Assembly (NCBI RefSeq): GCF_000332195.1
Contig: NZ_KB235922.1
Span: forward strand, 5,305,322-5,369,321
Source of the DNA: Pleurocapsa sp. PCC 7319
Lineage (GTDB): Bacteria > Cyanobacteriota > Cyanobacteriia > Cyanobacteriales > Xenococcaceae
Reading direction: 5' to 3'
Length of the DNA stretch: 64,000 nucleotides
The position numbers and the translations under genes are program-made. How positions within the stretch are numbered: the first letter of the stretch is position 1; every line of letters starts with the position of its first letter. This document shows, piece after piece, positions 56,038 through 64,000 of this stretch. The notes under the pieces are model-generated. The model worked only from the letters and a program-made list of their open reading frames with translations, was not told where the DNA came from and searched no databases.

Positions 56038-59000
56038 GTGATTCTAGCTACACCGCTAACCAAATCAATTGTTCAAGAGCGAGATCAATCTTATCGTAGT
56101 CTGCATACCGAAAGCTTGCCAGACTTGTTAAATCAGCTGGGAATTTCGTTGTTAGTTTCCACTTATCAGGCTGGAAAGCTAATTGTAGTGCGCGCGAATG
56201 AGGGCAGCCTGAATACCCACTTTCGACTGTTCAATAAGCCGATGGGTCTAGCGGCAGATGGGTCTCGTTTAGCTATTGGTTCAGGTAGTCAGATCTGGGA
56301 ACTTAAAAATGTACCAGCAACAGCCGCAAAACTTCATCCGCCTGATAAGCACGATGCTTGCTATTTGCCACAAAATATTCATTTCACGGGAGATATTGAT
56401 ATTCACGAGATGGCTTGGGGAGATCAAGGGTTATGGTTTGTCAACACTCGCTTTAGTTGTCTATGTAACCTCGATAGAGACCACAGCTTTGTGCCGCGCT
56501 GGCGACCTAAGTTTGTTAGTGCTTATGCCCCTGAAGATCGCTGTCATCTAAATGGGCTAGGAATGGTTGACGGTCAACCTAAGTATGTCACCGCTCTGGG
56601 TATCAGCGATTTTCCTGGAGGCTGGCGTCGTAATAAAGCCAATGGGGGGCTGATCATTGATTTTGAAAGCCATGAGATTGTGGCTCAAGGGCTATCGATG
56701 CCCCATTCTCCCCGTTGGTATCGCGATCGCCTTTGGGTGTTGGAATCTGGATATGGCGGTTTGGCTACCGTAGACCCTAAAACAGGGCAATGGGAACGGG
56801 TGGTTGAGCTACCAGGATTCACTCGTGGGCTAGACTTCTATGGTCCGCTGGCTTTTATTGGTCTTTCTCAAGTTCGAGAAACCTCGATGTTTAGCCATAT
56901 GCCGATTGTTGAGGAGATGGAACAGCGCATCTGCGGGGTTTGGGTAGTCAACATAGAGTCTGGGCAAACTGTGGCTTATCTCAAATTTGAAGAGGCAGTT
57001 CAAGAAATCTTCGCAGTTCAAGTGCTTGATGGCATAAAATTTCCAGAGATTATTGATAGCGATACTGACCATCTCAATGCCTCTTATGTGTTGCCAGATG
57101 ATGCTCTGGCAGAGGTGGCTTTTACCCCCCTGAATGAACAGCCTATATTTTGGGGCGATCGCTCCCCTACCGCTCCTGCTAGCGTAACTTCGGTAGTGGT
57201 GGTGATGCCGGTCTTTAATCTGCAAGACCAAACTCTCCAGGAACAGGACGAATACGACTTACAAAAAACCTTCAACAGCATTGATGCGAGTTGGACTTAC
57301 TGCCAAGCCCACTATCCCCAATCCGAAAAGCTAACTTTTGAAGTGATAATTGTTGATGATGGGTCTACTGACAACACTTGGGAATGGGTAAATAGCCTAT
57401 GCGCTGACCGACCTCATTACAGCCTAGTTCAGCACGATCACTGCAAGGGGTTGGCTGCCGCTCGGAATACAGGTGTTAGTTTGTCCCAGGCTCAGGTCAT
57501 CTGTTACTGCGATCCTGGGAGTATTTATCAAGAAAAACATATTTTTACTGTGCTGACGGCTTTAAATCAGCCGCTGTCAGAAGACCATCAACCCCGATGC
57601 CAACTTGCTAACTTCTTCCCTGCTGCGGTGAAAACGGGACTACAATTTTCAGATTCTGTTCATGCTGACTGGCAATCTGAACTACAGCAGAGTAGCTTAC
57701 TTAATATAGGCATTCGCAGAGCAGCCCACCACTTTATCGGGGGGTTTGCAGATTTAGATGCGAACTCTCTTTCGGATGATATGTTAGGCGATCGCGTTTA
57801 CCATGCTTTGCTTAATCATTTCTTTGGCGTAGTTGAGGTGGAACTATCCACCGTCGAAACCAAACAATTTTCAGGCAATACTCATAACTTTACTAGAGAA
57901 AAACTGCAACAAGAGTCAGAAATCTCTCCCGTTGTTTTAGCCCTGGTAGAGGCTCAAATCCCTCGACGACAAGAATTTTTAACGCAGCAGTTGCCTCAGG
58001 CAGGTGATCCTAACCATTGGTTTCGCTTAGGGAATGAGGCTCACAATCACGGTGACTGGGTGGCTGCTGCCCGCCATTACTATCGTTGCCTAACTCTTCA
58101 GCCCAATGCGATCGAAGCACGCTATAACCTGGGAGTTACCCATATCGATTTGGAGCAGTGGCTTGCAGGGGTTTATCATCTCCAGCAAGTGATTGAGGTG
58201 AACCCTCAGCACGTTCAAGCCTATAACAGTATAGGTATGGCTTTGAGTAAGCAAAATAAACTAGAAGAAACTGTTGCTTATTACCAAAAGGCGATCGCTC
58301 TACAACCCGATTTCGCCAAGGCTCATATGAATCTGGGCATGATTCTGCTCAGCAATGGTTATTTTTTAAAGGGCTTTGCCGAGTTTGAGTGGCGCTGGCA
58401 AACCGATCAATTTGTAGCGATAGACTGCCCTAAGCCTAAATGGGATGGCAGCAACCTAACGGGTAAAACTATTTTGATTCACACCGAGCAAGGTGCTGGG
58501 GATGCGATTCAGTTTGTCCGCTATATTCCCTTGGTAGCAGCCCAAGCCGAGCGGGTGTTACTTGTCTGTACCGATGTATTGCGTCCTTTGCTAGCAACTG
58601 TTCCAGGCATTGACAAAATCTTTGGTCCAGGGGACATTTCCCTCCGGGATTTTGATACGTATATTGCGCTCATGAGCTTACCTCATGTATTGGGTACCAC
58701 CTTAGAAACAATTCCCACTCAGGTGCCCTATGTACGATCGCCTGTTAAACAGTCTGGGAAAGTAGACAAATGGGCTGGTCTGGTCAGTGCCCTGCCCGAC
58801 CAGCTAAAAGTAGGTATCGCTTGGGGTGGCAGTCCGACCCAAGGCAATGATCGCAATCGCTCCTGTCGGTTGCTGGATTTTCTGACCCTATTGCGAGTCC
58901 CTGGTGTCCAATTTTTTAGCTTGCAAAAGGGCGCAAGGGTTGCCGAACTCTCCGACTTGCCGTCAGATATTAATCTCCAGGATCTCAACCCACACATCCA

Positions 59001-60522
59001 CAACTGGGGCGATACCGCAGCAGCGATGGAACATTTAGATCTTGTAATTGCTGTCGATACTGGAGTGGTTCATCTGGCTGGTGCTCTGGGCAAACCCGTC
59101 TGGGTAATGTTGAGCTTTGTCCCCGATTGGCGCTGGCTAAGCGATCGCGACGATAACCCTTGGTATCCAACCATGCGCTTGTTCCGCCAGCAGCGACCTG
59201 GTGACTGGTCTAGAGTGTTTGATCAGGCGATCGCTGCGTTAACAGAGTTTGTGCCACCGCCTCCTCTGTCAGATATTTCTCCACTCCTACCAGGTATTAC
59301 TCAGCAAAAAGATCTCTCCGAAGCTTCGAGCAGTTCCTCCTCAAGTCCCCAGAAAATTGGTATTGGTTGGCCAGTAAGCATTACCAGTGGCTGGGGCGTA
59401 TATGGTCTGAATTTGACCCTACAACTCCTGCAAACCCAAGGTTACGAACCCCAATTACTTGTTCCCTCACAACTTTCTCTAAATGATTTAAATCCCGTTC
59501 AACAAATTCAATTAGCTTCACTTTGGCAAGAGCAAAAGTCTGTTTCAGCAGCAAGTAACCGCCATCCTAAAGTTCCGTTGGGTGGATTTACCCTCCATGC
59601 CCTTGACTCTCAATTCTTAGGTTTAACGATGCCAGATGAATTCAATAGTCAGCTCAGGGTAGGGGTTGTTTTTAGAGAAGATACTCAAATCTCACCCCAG
59701 CAACAAGACCAGGCAAACGCTTACGATTTAATTGTCAGCGGCTCTAGTTGGAATACAGACTTACTCAAAAGTCAGGGCATTAAGCAGGTACGGCAAGTTT
59801 TTCAGGGAATTGACCCTACTCTTTTTTATCCTGGGTCAAAGTCCGACCTTTGGGCAGGAAGATTTGTGATTTTTTCAGGTGGTAAATTGGAATACCGCAA
59901 GGGTCAAGATATTGCGATCGCAGCCTTTAAACAGTTTCATCAGCGTCATCCAGAAGCACTATTGGTGACTGCTTGGCACAATGCCTGGCCTCAGTATATG
60001 GCAGGTCTAGAGCAAACTGGTTATGTAGTAGGGTTGCCCCAACTCTCTGACCAGCAACAACTATTGATTCCTCAATGGCTAGCTGCCAATGGCATCCCAA
60101 CCAATGCCCTCTGTGCCCTTGGAGCTATTCCCAATCACCAAATGGGAAGTATTTTGAGAGAAGTTGATGCCGCTGTTTTTCCCAATCGCTGTGAAGGTGG
60201 CACTAATCTAGCAGCAATGGAATGTTTGGCTTGTGGGATTCCCACTATTCTCTCAGCCAATACTGGGCATCTAGACCTGATTGAAGAACAACATTGTTAT
60301 CCCTTAAGAACTCAACGACCAGTCAAATCTATCCCCACCTTTAAGGGTGTTGAGGGATGGGGTGAATCTGAGGTTGAAGAAATCGTCGAAAAGCTAGAAC
60401 TTATCTACACTGACGCTACTAAGGCTAAAGATCGAGGTCAAGCGGCAGCTGCCTTTATGGCAGATTGGAGCTGGCAAAAACAGATTTCTCGTTTACTTCA
60501 AGTTTTGGAGGTAGAGATTTAA
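56038..60522 (+). CDS. Multi-domain glycosyltransferase fusion: TIGR03032, GT2, TPR, GT9-like, GT4
   Basis: Order by residue: a TIGR03032/DUF4915 domain (about 20-355; LLVSTYQAGKLIVVR), a GT2 domain (about 384-640; VIIVDDGSTDNTW, with the usual DxD replaced by YCDPGS), TPR repeats (about 659-790), a GT9/heptosyltransferase-like domain (about 800-1070; LIHTEQGAGDAIQFVRY) and a GT4 domain (about 1104-1494; FSGGKLEYRKGQDIAI, EGGTNLAAMECLACGIP). It should build or decorate a surface glycan. The GTG start has no good ribosome site. The next gene begins within its stop codon (TAATG), so they are translated together. Confidence 0.85.
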   Translation: MILATPLTKSIVQERDQSYRSLHTESLPDLLNQLGISLLVSTYQAGKLIVVRANEGSLNTHFRLFNKPMGLAADGSRLAIGSGSQIWELKNVPATAAKLHPPDKHDACYLPQNIHFTGDIDIHEMAWGDQGLWFVNTRFSCLCNLDRDHSFVPRWRPKFVSAYAPEDRCHLNGLGMVDGQPKYVTALGISDFPGGWRRNKANGGLIIDFESHEIVAQGLSMPHSPRWYRDRLWVLESGYGGLATVDPKTGQWERVVELPGFTRGLDFYGPLAFIGLSQVRETSMFSHMPIVEEMEQRICGVWVVNIESGQTVAYLKFEEAVQEIFAVQVLDGIKFPEIIDSDTDHLNASYVLPDDALAEVAFTPLNEQPIFWGDRSPTAPASVTSVVVVMPVFNLQDQTLQEQDEYDLQKTFNSIDASWTYCQAHYPQSEKLTFEVIIVDDGSTDNTWEWVNSLCADRPHYSLVQHDHCKGLAAARNTGVSLSQAQVICYCDPGSIYQEKHIFTVLTALNQPLSEDHQPRCQLANFFPAAVKTGLQFSDSVHADWQSELQQSSLLNIGIRRAAHHFIGGFADLDANSLSDDMLGDRVYHALLNHFFGVVEVELSTVETKQFSGNTHNFTREKLQQESEISPVVLALVEAQIPRRQEFLTQQLPQAGDPNHWFRLGNEAHNHGDWVAAARHYYRCLTLQPNAIEARYNLGVTHIDLEQWLAGVYHLQQVIEVNPQHVQAYNSIGMALSKQNKLEETVAYYQKAIALQPDFAKAHMNLGMILLSNGYFLKGFAEFEWRWQTDQFVAIDCPKPKWDGSNLTGKTILIHTEQGAGDAIQFVRYIPLVAAQAERVLLVCTDVLRPLLATVPGIDKIFGPGDISLRDFDTYIALMSLPHVLGTTLETIPTQVPYVRSPVKQSGKVDKWAGLVSALPDQLKVGIAWGGSPTQGNDRNRSCRLLDFLTLLRVPGVQFFSLQKGARVAELSDLPSDINLQDLNPHIHNWGDTAAAMEHLDLVIAVDTGVVHLAGALGKPVWVMLSFVPDWRWLSDRDDNPWYPTMRLFRQQRPGDWSRVFDQAIAALTEFVPPPPLSDISPLLPGITQQKDLSEASSSSSSSPQKIGIGWPVSITSGWGVYGLNLTLQLLQTQGYEPQLLVPSQLSLNDLNPVQQIQLASLWQEQKSVSAASNRHPKVPLGGFTLHALDSQFLGLTMPDEFNSQLRVGVVFREDTQISPQQQDQANAYDLIVSGSSWNTDLLKSQGIKQVRQVFQGIDPTLFYPGSKSDLWAGRFVIFSGGKLEYRKGQDIAIAAFKQFHQRHPEALLVTAWHNAWPQYMAGLEQTGYVVGLPQLSDQQQLLIPQWLAANGIPTNALCALGAIPNHQMGSILREVDAAVFPNRCEGGTNLAAMECLACGIPTILSANTGHLDLIEEQHCYPLRTQRPVKSIPTFKGVEGWGESEVEEIVEKLELIYTDATKAKDRGQAAAAFMADWSWQKQISRLLQVLEVEI

Positions 60523-61745
60523 TGATGAAACTCTTTCGCGATCAACCATTACCTACTAAACCTCACTTGGCCGTTTTTTCCTCTACCAAAGTAGGAAACT
60601 TTGTGATTACGACTCCTCTCCTCAGGGGACTAAAAGAGAAATATCCCGATTGTGTCCTAGATTTTTTTGGCAGCGAAATCACTCGCGATTTTGAAATTCA
60701 CTCTCCCTACATTGACTGGCGATTCTCTCTTTATTCCCAACATTTTAACTTTTTGGAGTCCTTAGCTAATGCCATTCTTCTGCGGCGTCAGCAAGCAGGG
60801 AACTATGACTTGGTGATTAATTGTGATGAGTTTAGTGAAATTAATTTGGTTATGGTAACCGCCTTACGCCCTACCTACGTGGCTGGCGGTGCCCTATCGC
60901 TTGATTTTCGCTCGAAACTAGATGCTAGCGACGATCCAGTGCAAAAAATGCTGCTCGATTCAGATTGGGATAGTCCAGGGTTTTTGCAACGTCACAGCAG
61001 CTTGATTAGCAGCAATTACATCAGCGAGATTTTTTGTCGTATTGCTTATGTAGATACCGATTTCTTCAAGTTAGAGGTTCCCAGCCAGCCCCCCCAGTTT
61101 AGCGTCCCCGATGTGCTAATTCATGTGACAGCTTCTCGTCCAGCCAAAATGTGGTCAGTGAAATACTGGCAACAGGTGATCGAGTGGTGCCAGTCACAAG
61201 CCTTTACAGTTGGTTTAGTGGGCAGCAGTCCTAGTCTTCAGCAATTGCATTACTGCGCTAACGATGCTGAAACAGAGTTGTTAACCAATACTTCATTGAT
61301 AGATCTTAGGGGACAAACTTCTCTTACCGAACTCGCAGGGACTTGCCGTCAGGCAAAAGTCTTTATCTCTGTCGATACAGGACCTATGCATATTGCTGCT
61401 GCCGTAGGTTGCCCTGTTGTCGCAATCTTTGGCAACGACCAAGAGGGTAATGGAGCCAGCCCTTGTAGGCTCTGGGCACCTCGACAAGCCCAAGTGAAAA
61501 TCGCCCACTCAAATTATACCTGTACCCTATGCCAAGAAAACCGCTTTCGCAATCATTCTTGTTTGCTGAGCGAACATTCTTGCATGAATCATCTAAAGGC
61601 TGAACAAGTTATTCACCATATAGAAAATTTACTAGAGATGAATGGATTGAGACAAACACTCTGTTCGACCTCTCATCCGTCGAGCAGTCTATCACGAAGG
61701 GATTTGCCATTTAATAGCTTACCAATCGAAGCCGTTCCTCCGTGA
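60522..61745 (+). CDS. GT9-family glycosyltransferase (heptosyltransferase-like)
   Basis: ATG 60522 overlaps the stop of the previous gene and follows GGAGGTAGAG, a strong ribosome site; an upstream frame extension to 60465 lies inside that gene and is not used. GT9 features: FSSTKVGNFVITTPLLRGL at the N-terminus, SRPAKMWSVKYWQQVIEW in the middle, and FISVDTGPMHIAAAVGCPVVAIFG (nucleotide-sugar site). A C-terminal Cys cluster (CTLCQ, HSCLL, HSCM) is unusual for the family. Length 407. Partner of the fusion protein. Confidence 0.9.
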   Translation: MMKLFRDQPLPTKPHLAVFSSTKVGNFVITTPLLRGLKEKYPDCVLDFFGSEITRDFEIHSPYIDWRFSLYSQHFNFLESLANAILLRRQQAGNYDLVINCDEFSEINLVMVTALRPTYVAGGALSLDFRSKLDASDDPVQKMLLDSDWDSPGFLQRHSSLISSNYISEIFCRIAYVDTDFFKLEVPSQPPQFSVPDVLIHVTASRPAKMWSVKYWQQVIEWCQSQAFTVGLVGSSPSLQQLHYCANDAETELLTNTSLIDLRGQTSLTELAGTCRQAKVFISVDTGPMHIAAAVGCPVVAIFGNDQEGNGASPCRLWAPRQAQVKIAHSNYTCTLCQENRFRNHSCLLSEHSCMNHLKAEQVIHHIENLLEMNGLRQTLCSTSHPSSSLSRRDLPFNSLPIEAVPP

Positions 61746-61778
61746 TTAATTATTTATATATTCTGTTGATTAATTAAG

Positions 61779-62150
61779 ATGCTTGAGCATATAAACACCA
61801 ATAATATGAATGAAAAAAATAATATTCCTAACAAGGCAGATCCTGCTCCCCCCGTGATTTCTACGATTAGCCTTAGTGTTACCGATGATAATGCCACAGA
61901 AAAAGGGAGTACTCCAGGGAGCTTTACGATCTCGCGAGGCGCAGACACGACAGGAGACCTCGACGTAACTATCGAACTCCGTGGTCTAGCCGAGATTTCC
62001 GCAGACTATACTTTGACTCCCCCTGGTACGACAAGCTCCCCGACGAACAAGGAGCTACTTACTTTAACCATTCCTGATGGACAATACCAAAAACACCAAC
62101 AATACCAACAATACCTATGCAAATACCAACAACAAAACTTAATCAATTAA
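61779..62150 (+). CDS. Calx-beta-like fragment, probably frame-disrupted
   Basis: The frame carries a Calx-beta-type opening (VISTISLSVTDDNATEKG... FTISRGADTTGDLDVTIEL... ADYTLTP... LTLTIPDG), about the first two-thirds of such a domain. It then runs into the AATACCAAC repeat tract, where the last about 25 residues turn to Gln/Tyr and the frame stops. The beta-helix frame starts inside the same tract in another frame. No signal peptide is visible. Either a short separate gene or the detached front of the beta-helix gene. Confidence 0.55.
   Translation: MLEHINTNNMNEKNNIPNKADPAPPVISTISLSVTDDNATEKGSTPGSFTISRGADTTGDLDVTIELRGLAEISADYTLTPPGTTSSPTNKELLTLTIPDGQYQKHQQYQQYLCKYQQQNLIN
62082..62133 (+). 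repeat. Low-complexity AATACCAAC tract at the frame break
   Basis: Imperfect copies of AATACCAAC and shorter ACC/AAC units occur from 62082 to 62133. The stop of the Calx-beta frame and the ATG of the beta-helix frame are both in or beside the tract. Slippage of a unit that is not a multiple of three could change the frame here. Confidence 0.6.
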
Positions 62151-64000
62151 CTGTCGATATCCTAACTGATGAAGCAGACGGCAGTATCACCGATGGGGAT
62201 ATTAGTCTTCGAGATGCCCTAGGCGCGATCGCCGATGGTGGAACGATTACCTTTGCCAGTAATTTGAGCGGTCAAACTATTGTTCTCAATGGCAGTGAGA
62301 TCGAGATTGCTAAGGCTGTAACCATCGAAGGTGATATTGATGGCAATGGCAGCGGAGATATCACCCTGAATGGGGAACGCAATAGCCGTGTTTTGAATAT
62401 TGACGATAACAATGGTACGCTCGATCTCGATGTTTTCCTCTCTGGTTTGACAATTGGTGGAGGCAGCGTAAGTAATGAGAATGGTGGCGGGATTCTCAAC
62501 CATGAGAATCTCACCCTCACGGGTAGCACGGTCATCGGAAACGGAGCCGTCAATGGCGGAGGACTGAGTAACCAGGATGGAACAGTTACTTTGACGGGCA
62601 GCACGGTCAGCGGAAACGTAGCACAAGATGGAGCAGGTATCCAGAACAATTCAGGCACCCTGAACGTGAGCAACAGCACCATTAGTGACAACCAAGCAAG
62701 ATCTAACGGCGGGGGAATTGACAATGCCTTAGGCAATGTGAACGTAAGCAACAGTACCATTAGTGGCAACACTGGGGGATTTTTTGCTGGTGGAATATAC
62801 AACGCTTCAGGCAGCGTGAACGTAAGCAATAGCACTATCAGTGGTAATAGCTCGTTGCTAGATGGAGGGGGGATTAATAATGCTGCTAAAGGCACCCTAA
62901 ACTTAAATAGTACTCTAGTTGGAGATAACATTGGTGGTACTTTAGCCGATATTAATGATACTGGAACCATTACAGTCACCAATAGTTTGCTCGAAGTAGG
63001 GAATGGCAAGATTACCGATGGCACAGATGGCAATATTGTGGGTCAAGACCCCTTGCTAGACCCTGCTGGTCTGAAAGATAATGGAGGACCAACTCAAACT
63101 ATTGCTCTGCAACCTGGCTCTCCTGCCATAAATACAGGTGATGACAATGGCTTAACCACCGATCAACGAGGTACGGGTTTTAAACGGATTGAAAATGGAC
63201 GGGCAGATATAGGAGCCTTGGAGTTTGTAAATCCGCCTCTCAACGAGCTAAAGGTCGATACCCTAACTGATGAAACAGACGGCAGTATCATCGATGGGGA
63301 TATTAGTCTTCGAGATGCCCTAGGCGCGATCGCCGATGGTGGAACGATTACCTTTGCCAGTAATTTGAGCGGTCAAACTATTGCCCTAAATGGTAGTGAG
63401 ATCGAGATTGCTAAGGCTGTAACCATCGAAGGTGATATTGATGGCAATGGCAGCGGAGATATCACCCTGGATGGCGGCGACAAGAGCCGTGTTTTGAATA
63501 TTGACGATAACAATGGTACGCCCGATCTCGATGTTTTCCTCTCTGGCTTGACAATTAGTAGGGGTCTCACAAGTGATGATGGTGGTGGGATTCTCAACGA
63601 TGAGAATCTCACCCTCACGGGTAGCACACTCAGCGGCAATTCAGCCATCAATGGCGGAGGACTGGGTAACAAGAGTAATGGAACAGTTACTCTGACGGGC
63701 AGCACGGTCAGCGGAAACGTAGCACAAGATGGAGCAGGTATCCAGAACAATTCAGGCACCCTGAACGTGAGCAACAGCACCATTAGTGACAACCAAGCAA
63801 GATCTAACGGCGGGGGAATTGACAATGCCTTAGGCAATGTGAACGTAAGCAACAGTACCATTAGTGGCAACACTGGGGGATTTTTTGCTGGTGGAATATA
63901 CAACGCTTCAGGCAGCGTGAACGTAAGCAATAGCACTATCAGTGGTAATAGCTCGTTGCTAGATGGAGGGGGGATTAATAATGCTGCTAAAGGCACCCTA
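62117..64000 (+). CDS. Right-handed beta-helix surface protein (choice-of-anchor type), partial
   Basis: The frame is open from ATG 62117 to the window end (628 codons, no stop). It begins LTVDILTDEADGSI, then ISLRDALGAIADGGTITFAS, the usual start of 'choice-of-anchor Q' parallel beta-helix domains. Short repeats such as NSTISGN and GGGI(D/L/Y)N follow, and the unit ends QTIALQPGSPAIN and RADIGALEF. A second whole unit starts at about 63252. No signal peptide is seen, so secretion would be by type I or another route. Such proteins are usually cell-surface or extracellular. The antisense frames opposite are artefacts of codon use. Confidence 0.8.
   Translation, partial: MQIPTTKLNQLTVDILTDEADGSITDGDISLRDALGAIADGGTITFASNLSGQTIVLNGSEIEIAKAVTIEGDIDGNGSGDITLNGERNSRVLNIDDNNGTLDLDVFLSGLTIGGGSVSNENGGGILNHENLTLTGSTVIGNGAVNGGGLSNQDGTVTLTGSTVSGNVAQDGAGIQNNSGTLNVSNSTISDNQARSNGGGIDNALGNVNVSNSTISGNTGGFFAGGIYNASGSVNVSNSTISGNSSLLDGGGINNAAKGTLNLNSTLVGDNIGGTLADINDTGTITVTNSLLEVGNGKITDGTDGNIVGQDPLLDPAGLKDNGGPTQTIALQPGSPAINTGDDNGLTTDQRGTGFKRIENGRADIGALEFVNPPLNELKVDTLTDETDGSIIDGDISLRDALGAIADGGTITFASNLSGQTIALNGSEIEIAKAVTIEGDIDGNGSGDITLDGGDKSRVLNIDDNNGTPDLDVFLSGLTISRGLTSDDGGGILNDENLTLTGSTLSGNSAINGGGLGNKSNGTVTLTGSTVSGNVAQDGAGIQNNSGTLNVSNSTISDNQARSNGGGIDNALGNVNVSNSTISGNTGGFFAGGIYNASGSVNVSNSTISGNSSLLDGGGINNAAKGTL
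62151..64000 (+). repeat. 1101-bp tandem repeat inside the beta-helix gene
   Basis: The first unit (62151-63251) repeats with a constant offset of 1101 bases (367 codons, in frame). The 5' portion differs at many places. From 62581/63682 to the end of the window about 319 bases are identical except for one base (T to C in ACTTTG/ACTCTG). The second unit continues past the window. Confidence 0.85.

Noticed and set aside
62219-63996. Long antisense open frames opposite the beta-helix gene
   Set aside because: Their Pro/Leu-rich translations repeat with the tandem unit and mirror the Asn/Ser/Gly codons of the sense strand. The sense frame is fully open and matches a known fold.

Overview
The window is a cyanobacterial chromosome segment. 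The evidence is the frequent HIP1 octamer GCGATCGC, an assimilatory nitrate block of cyanobacterial type (an NrtP-type permease, ferredoxin-dependent NarB and a nitrate-reductase-associated protein), a DesA-type acyl-lipid desaturase, a PATAN/CheA/PilJ phototaxis-type cluster, 7-bp short tandem repeats (STRRs) and MITE-like elements between genes. A large-genome unicellular, colonial or baeocyte-forming species fits the low gene density and repeat load, but the genus cannot be fixed from sequence alone.

Layout. 1-2.8 kb: a three-gene operon of unknown exported proteins (a barrel-like protein, a Cys-motif protein and a DUF4114-like protein). 3-6.2 kb: an RND efflux pump, with the broken start of an alpha/beta hydrolase gene behind it. 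6.6-14.8 kb: nadA with a perfect palindrome over its probable promoter, a membrane protein with tandem MshEN-like modules, a methyltransferase, lpxD, an orphan DppC-like permease, a YtxH/DUF948-like pair and a TPM/Psb32-like protein. 15.2-20.6 kb: nitrate assimilation with an NtcA box. 20.8-23 kb: pnp. 23-31.8 kb: a chemosensory operon on the minus strand, read as PATAN-REC, double CheW, PilJ-type MCP, second MCP, CheA-REC, and two near-identical CheB-type receivers. 32.2-38 kb: desA, an M61 peptidase, ilvE and a P450. 38.3-43.8 kb: an AttEFGH-like ABC exporter set with a lipocalin-like AttH/CrtC protein and an embedded Uma2 gene. 43.9-45.9 kb: an IS200/IS605 element with a frame-broken, zinc-finger-less TnpB. 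46-48 kb: tRNA-Arg(CCG), a holin-like protein, a 58-residue Pmp3/YqaE protein and a VanX-type dipeptidase. 48.3-51.4 kb: a CyRepA1-like replication protein. 51.6-53.4 kb: a TolC-type channel. 54-64 kb: an envelope glycan and surface-protein region with an O-antigen-ligase-like protein, a 1494-residue multi-glycosyltransferase fusion, a GT9 enzyme, a Calx-beta-like fragment and a right-handed beta-helix protein that runs off the window end.

How the parts work together. The nitrate block imports and reduces nitrate. nirA is not in the window. The chemosensory operon carries receptors, couplers, a kinase and receivers but no visible CheR or CheB methylesterase. The last 10 kb reads as a surface-glycan and adhesin-like locus. 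The most unusual items are the giant glycosyltransferase fusion, the 1101-bp tandem duplication in the beta-helix gene with a near-identical 3' half, the frame break in a repeat tract just before it, the prfB-like CTT-TAA site in tnpB, and the pair of double-stem palindromes whose outer arms differ in sequence but pair in both copies.
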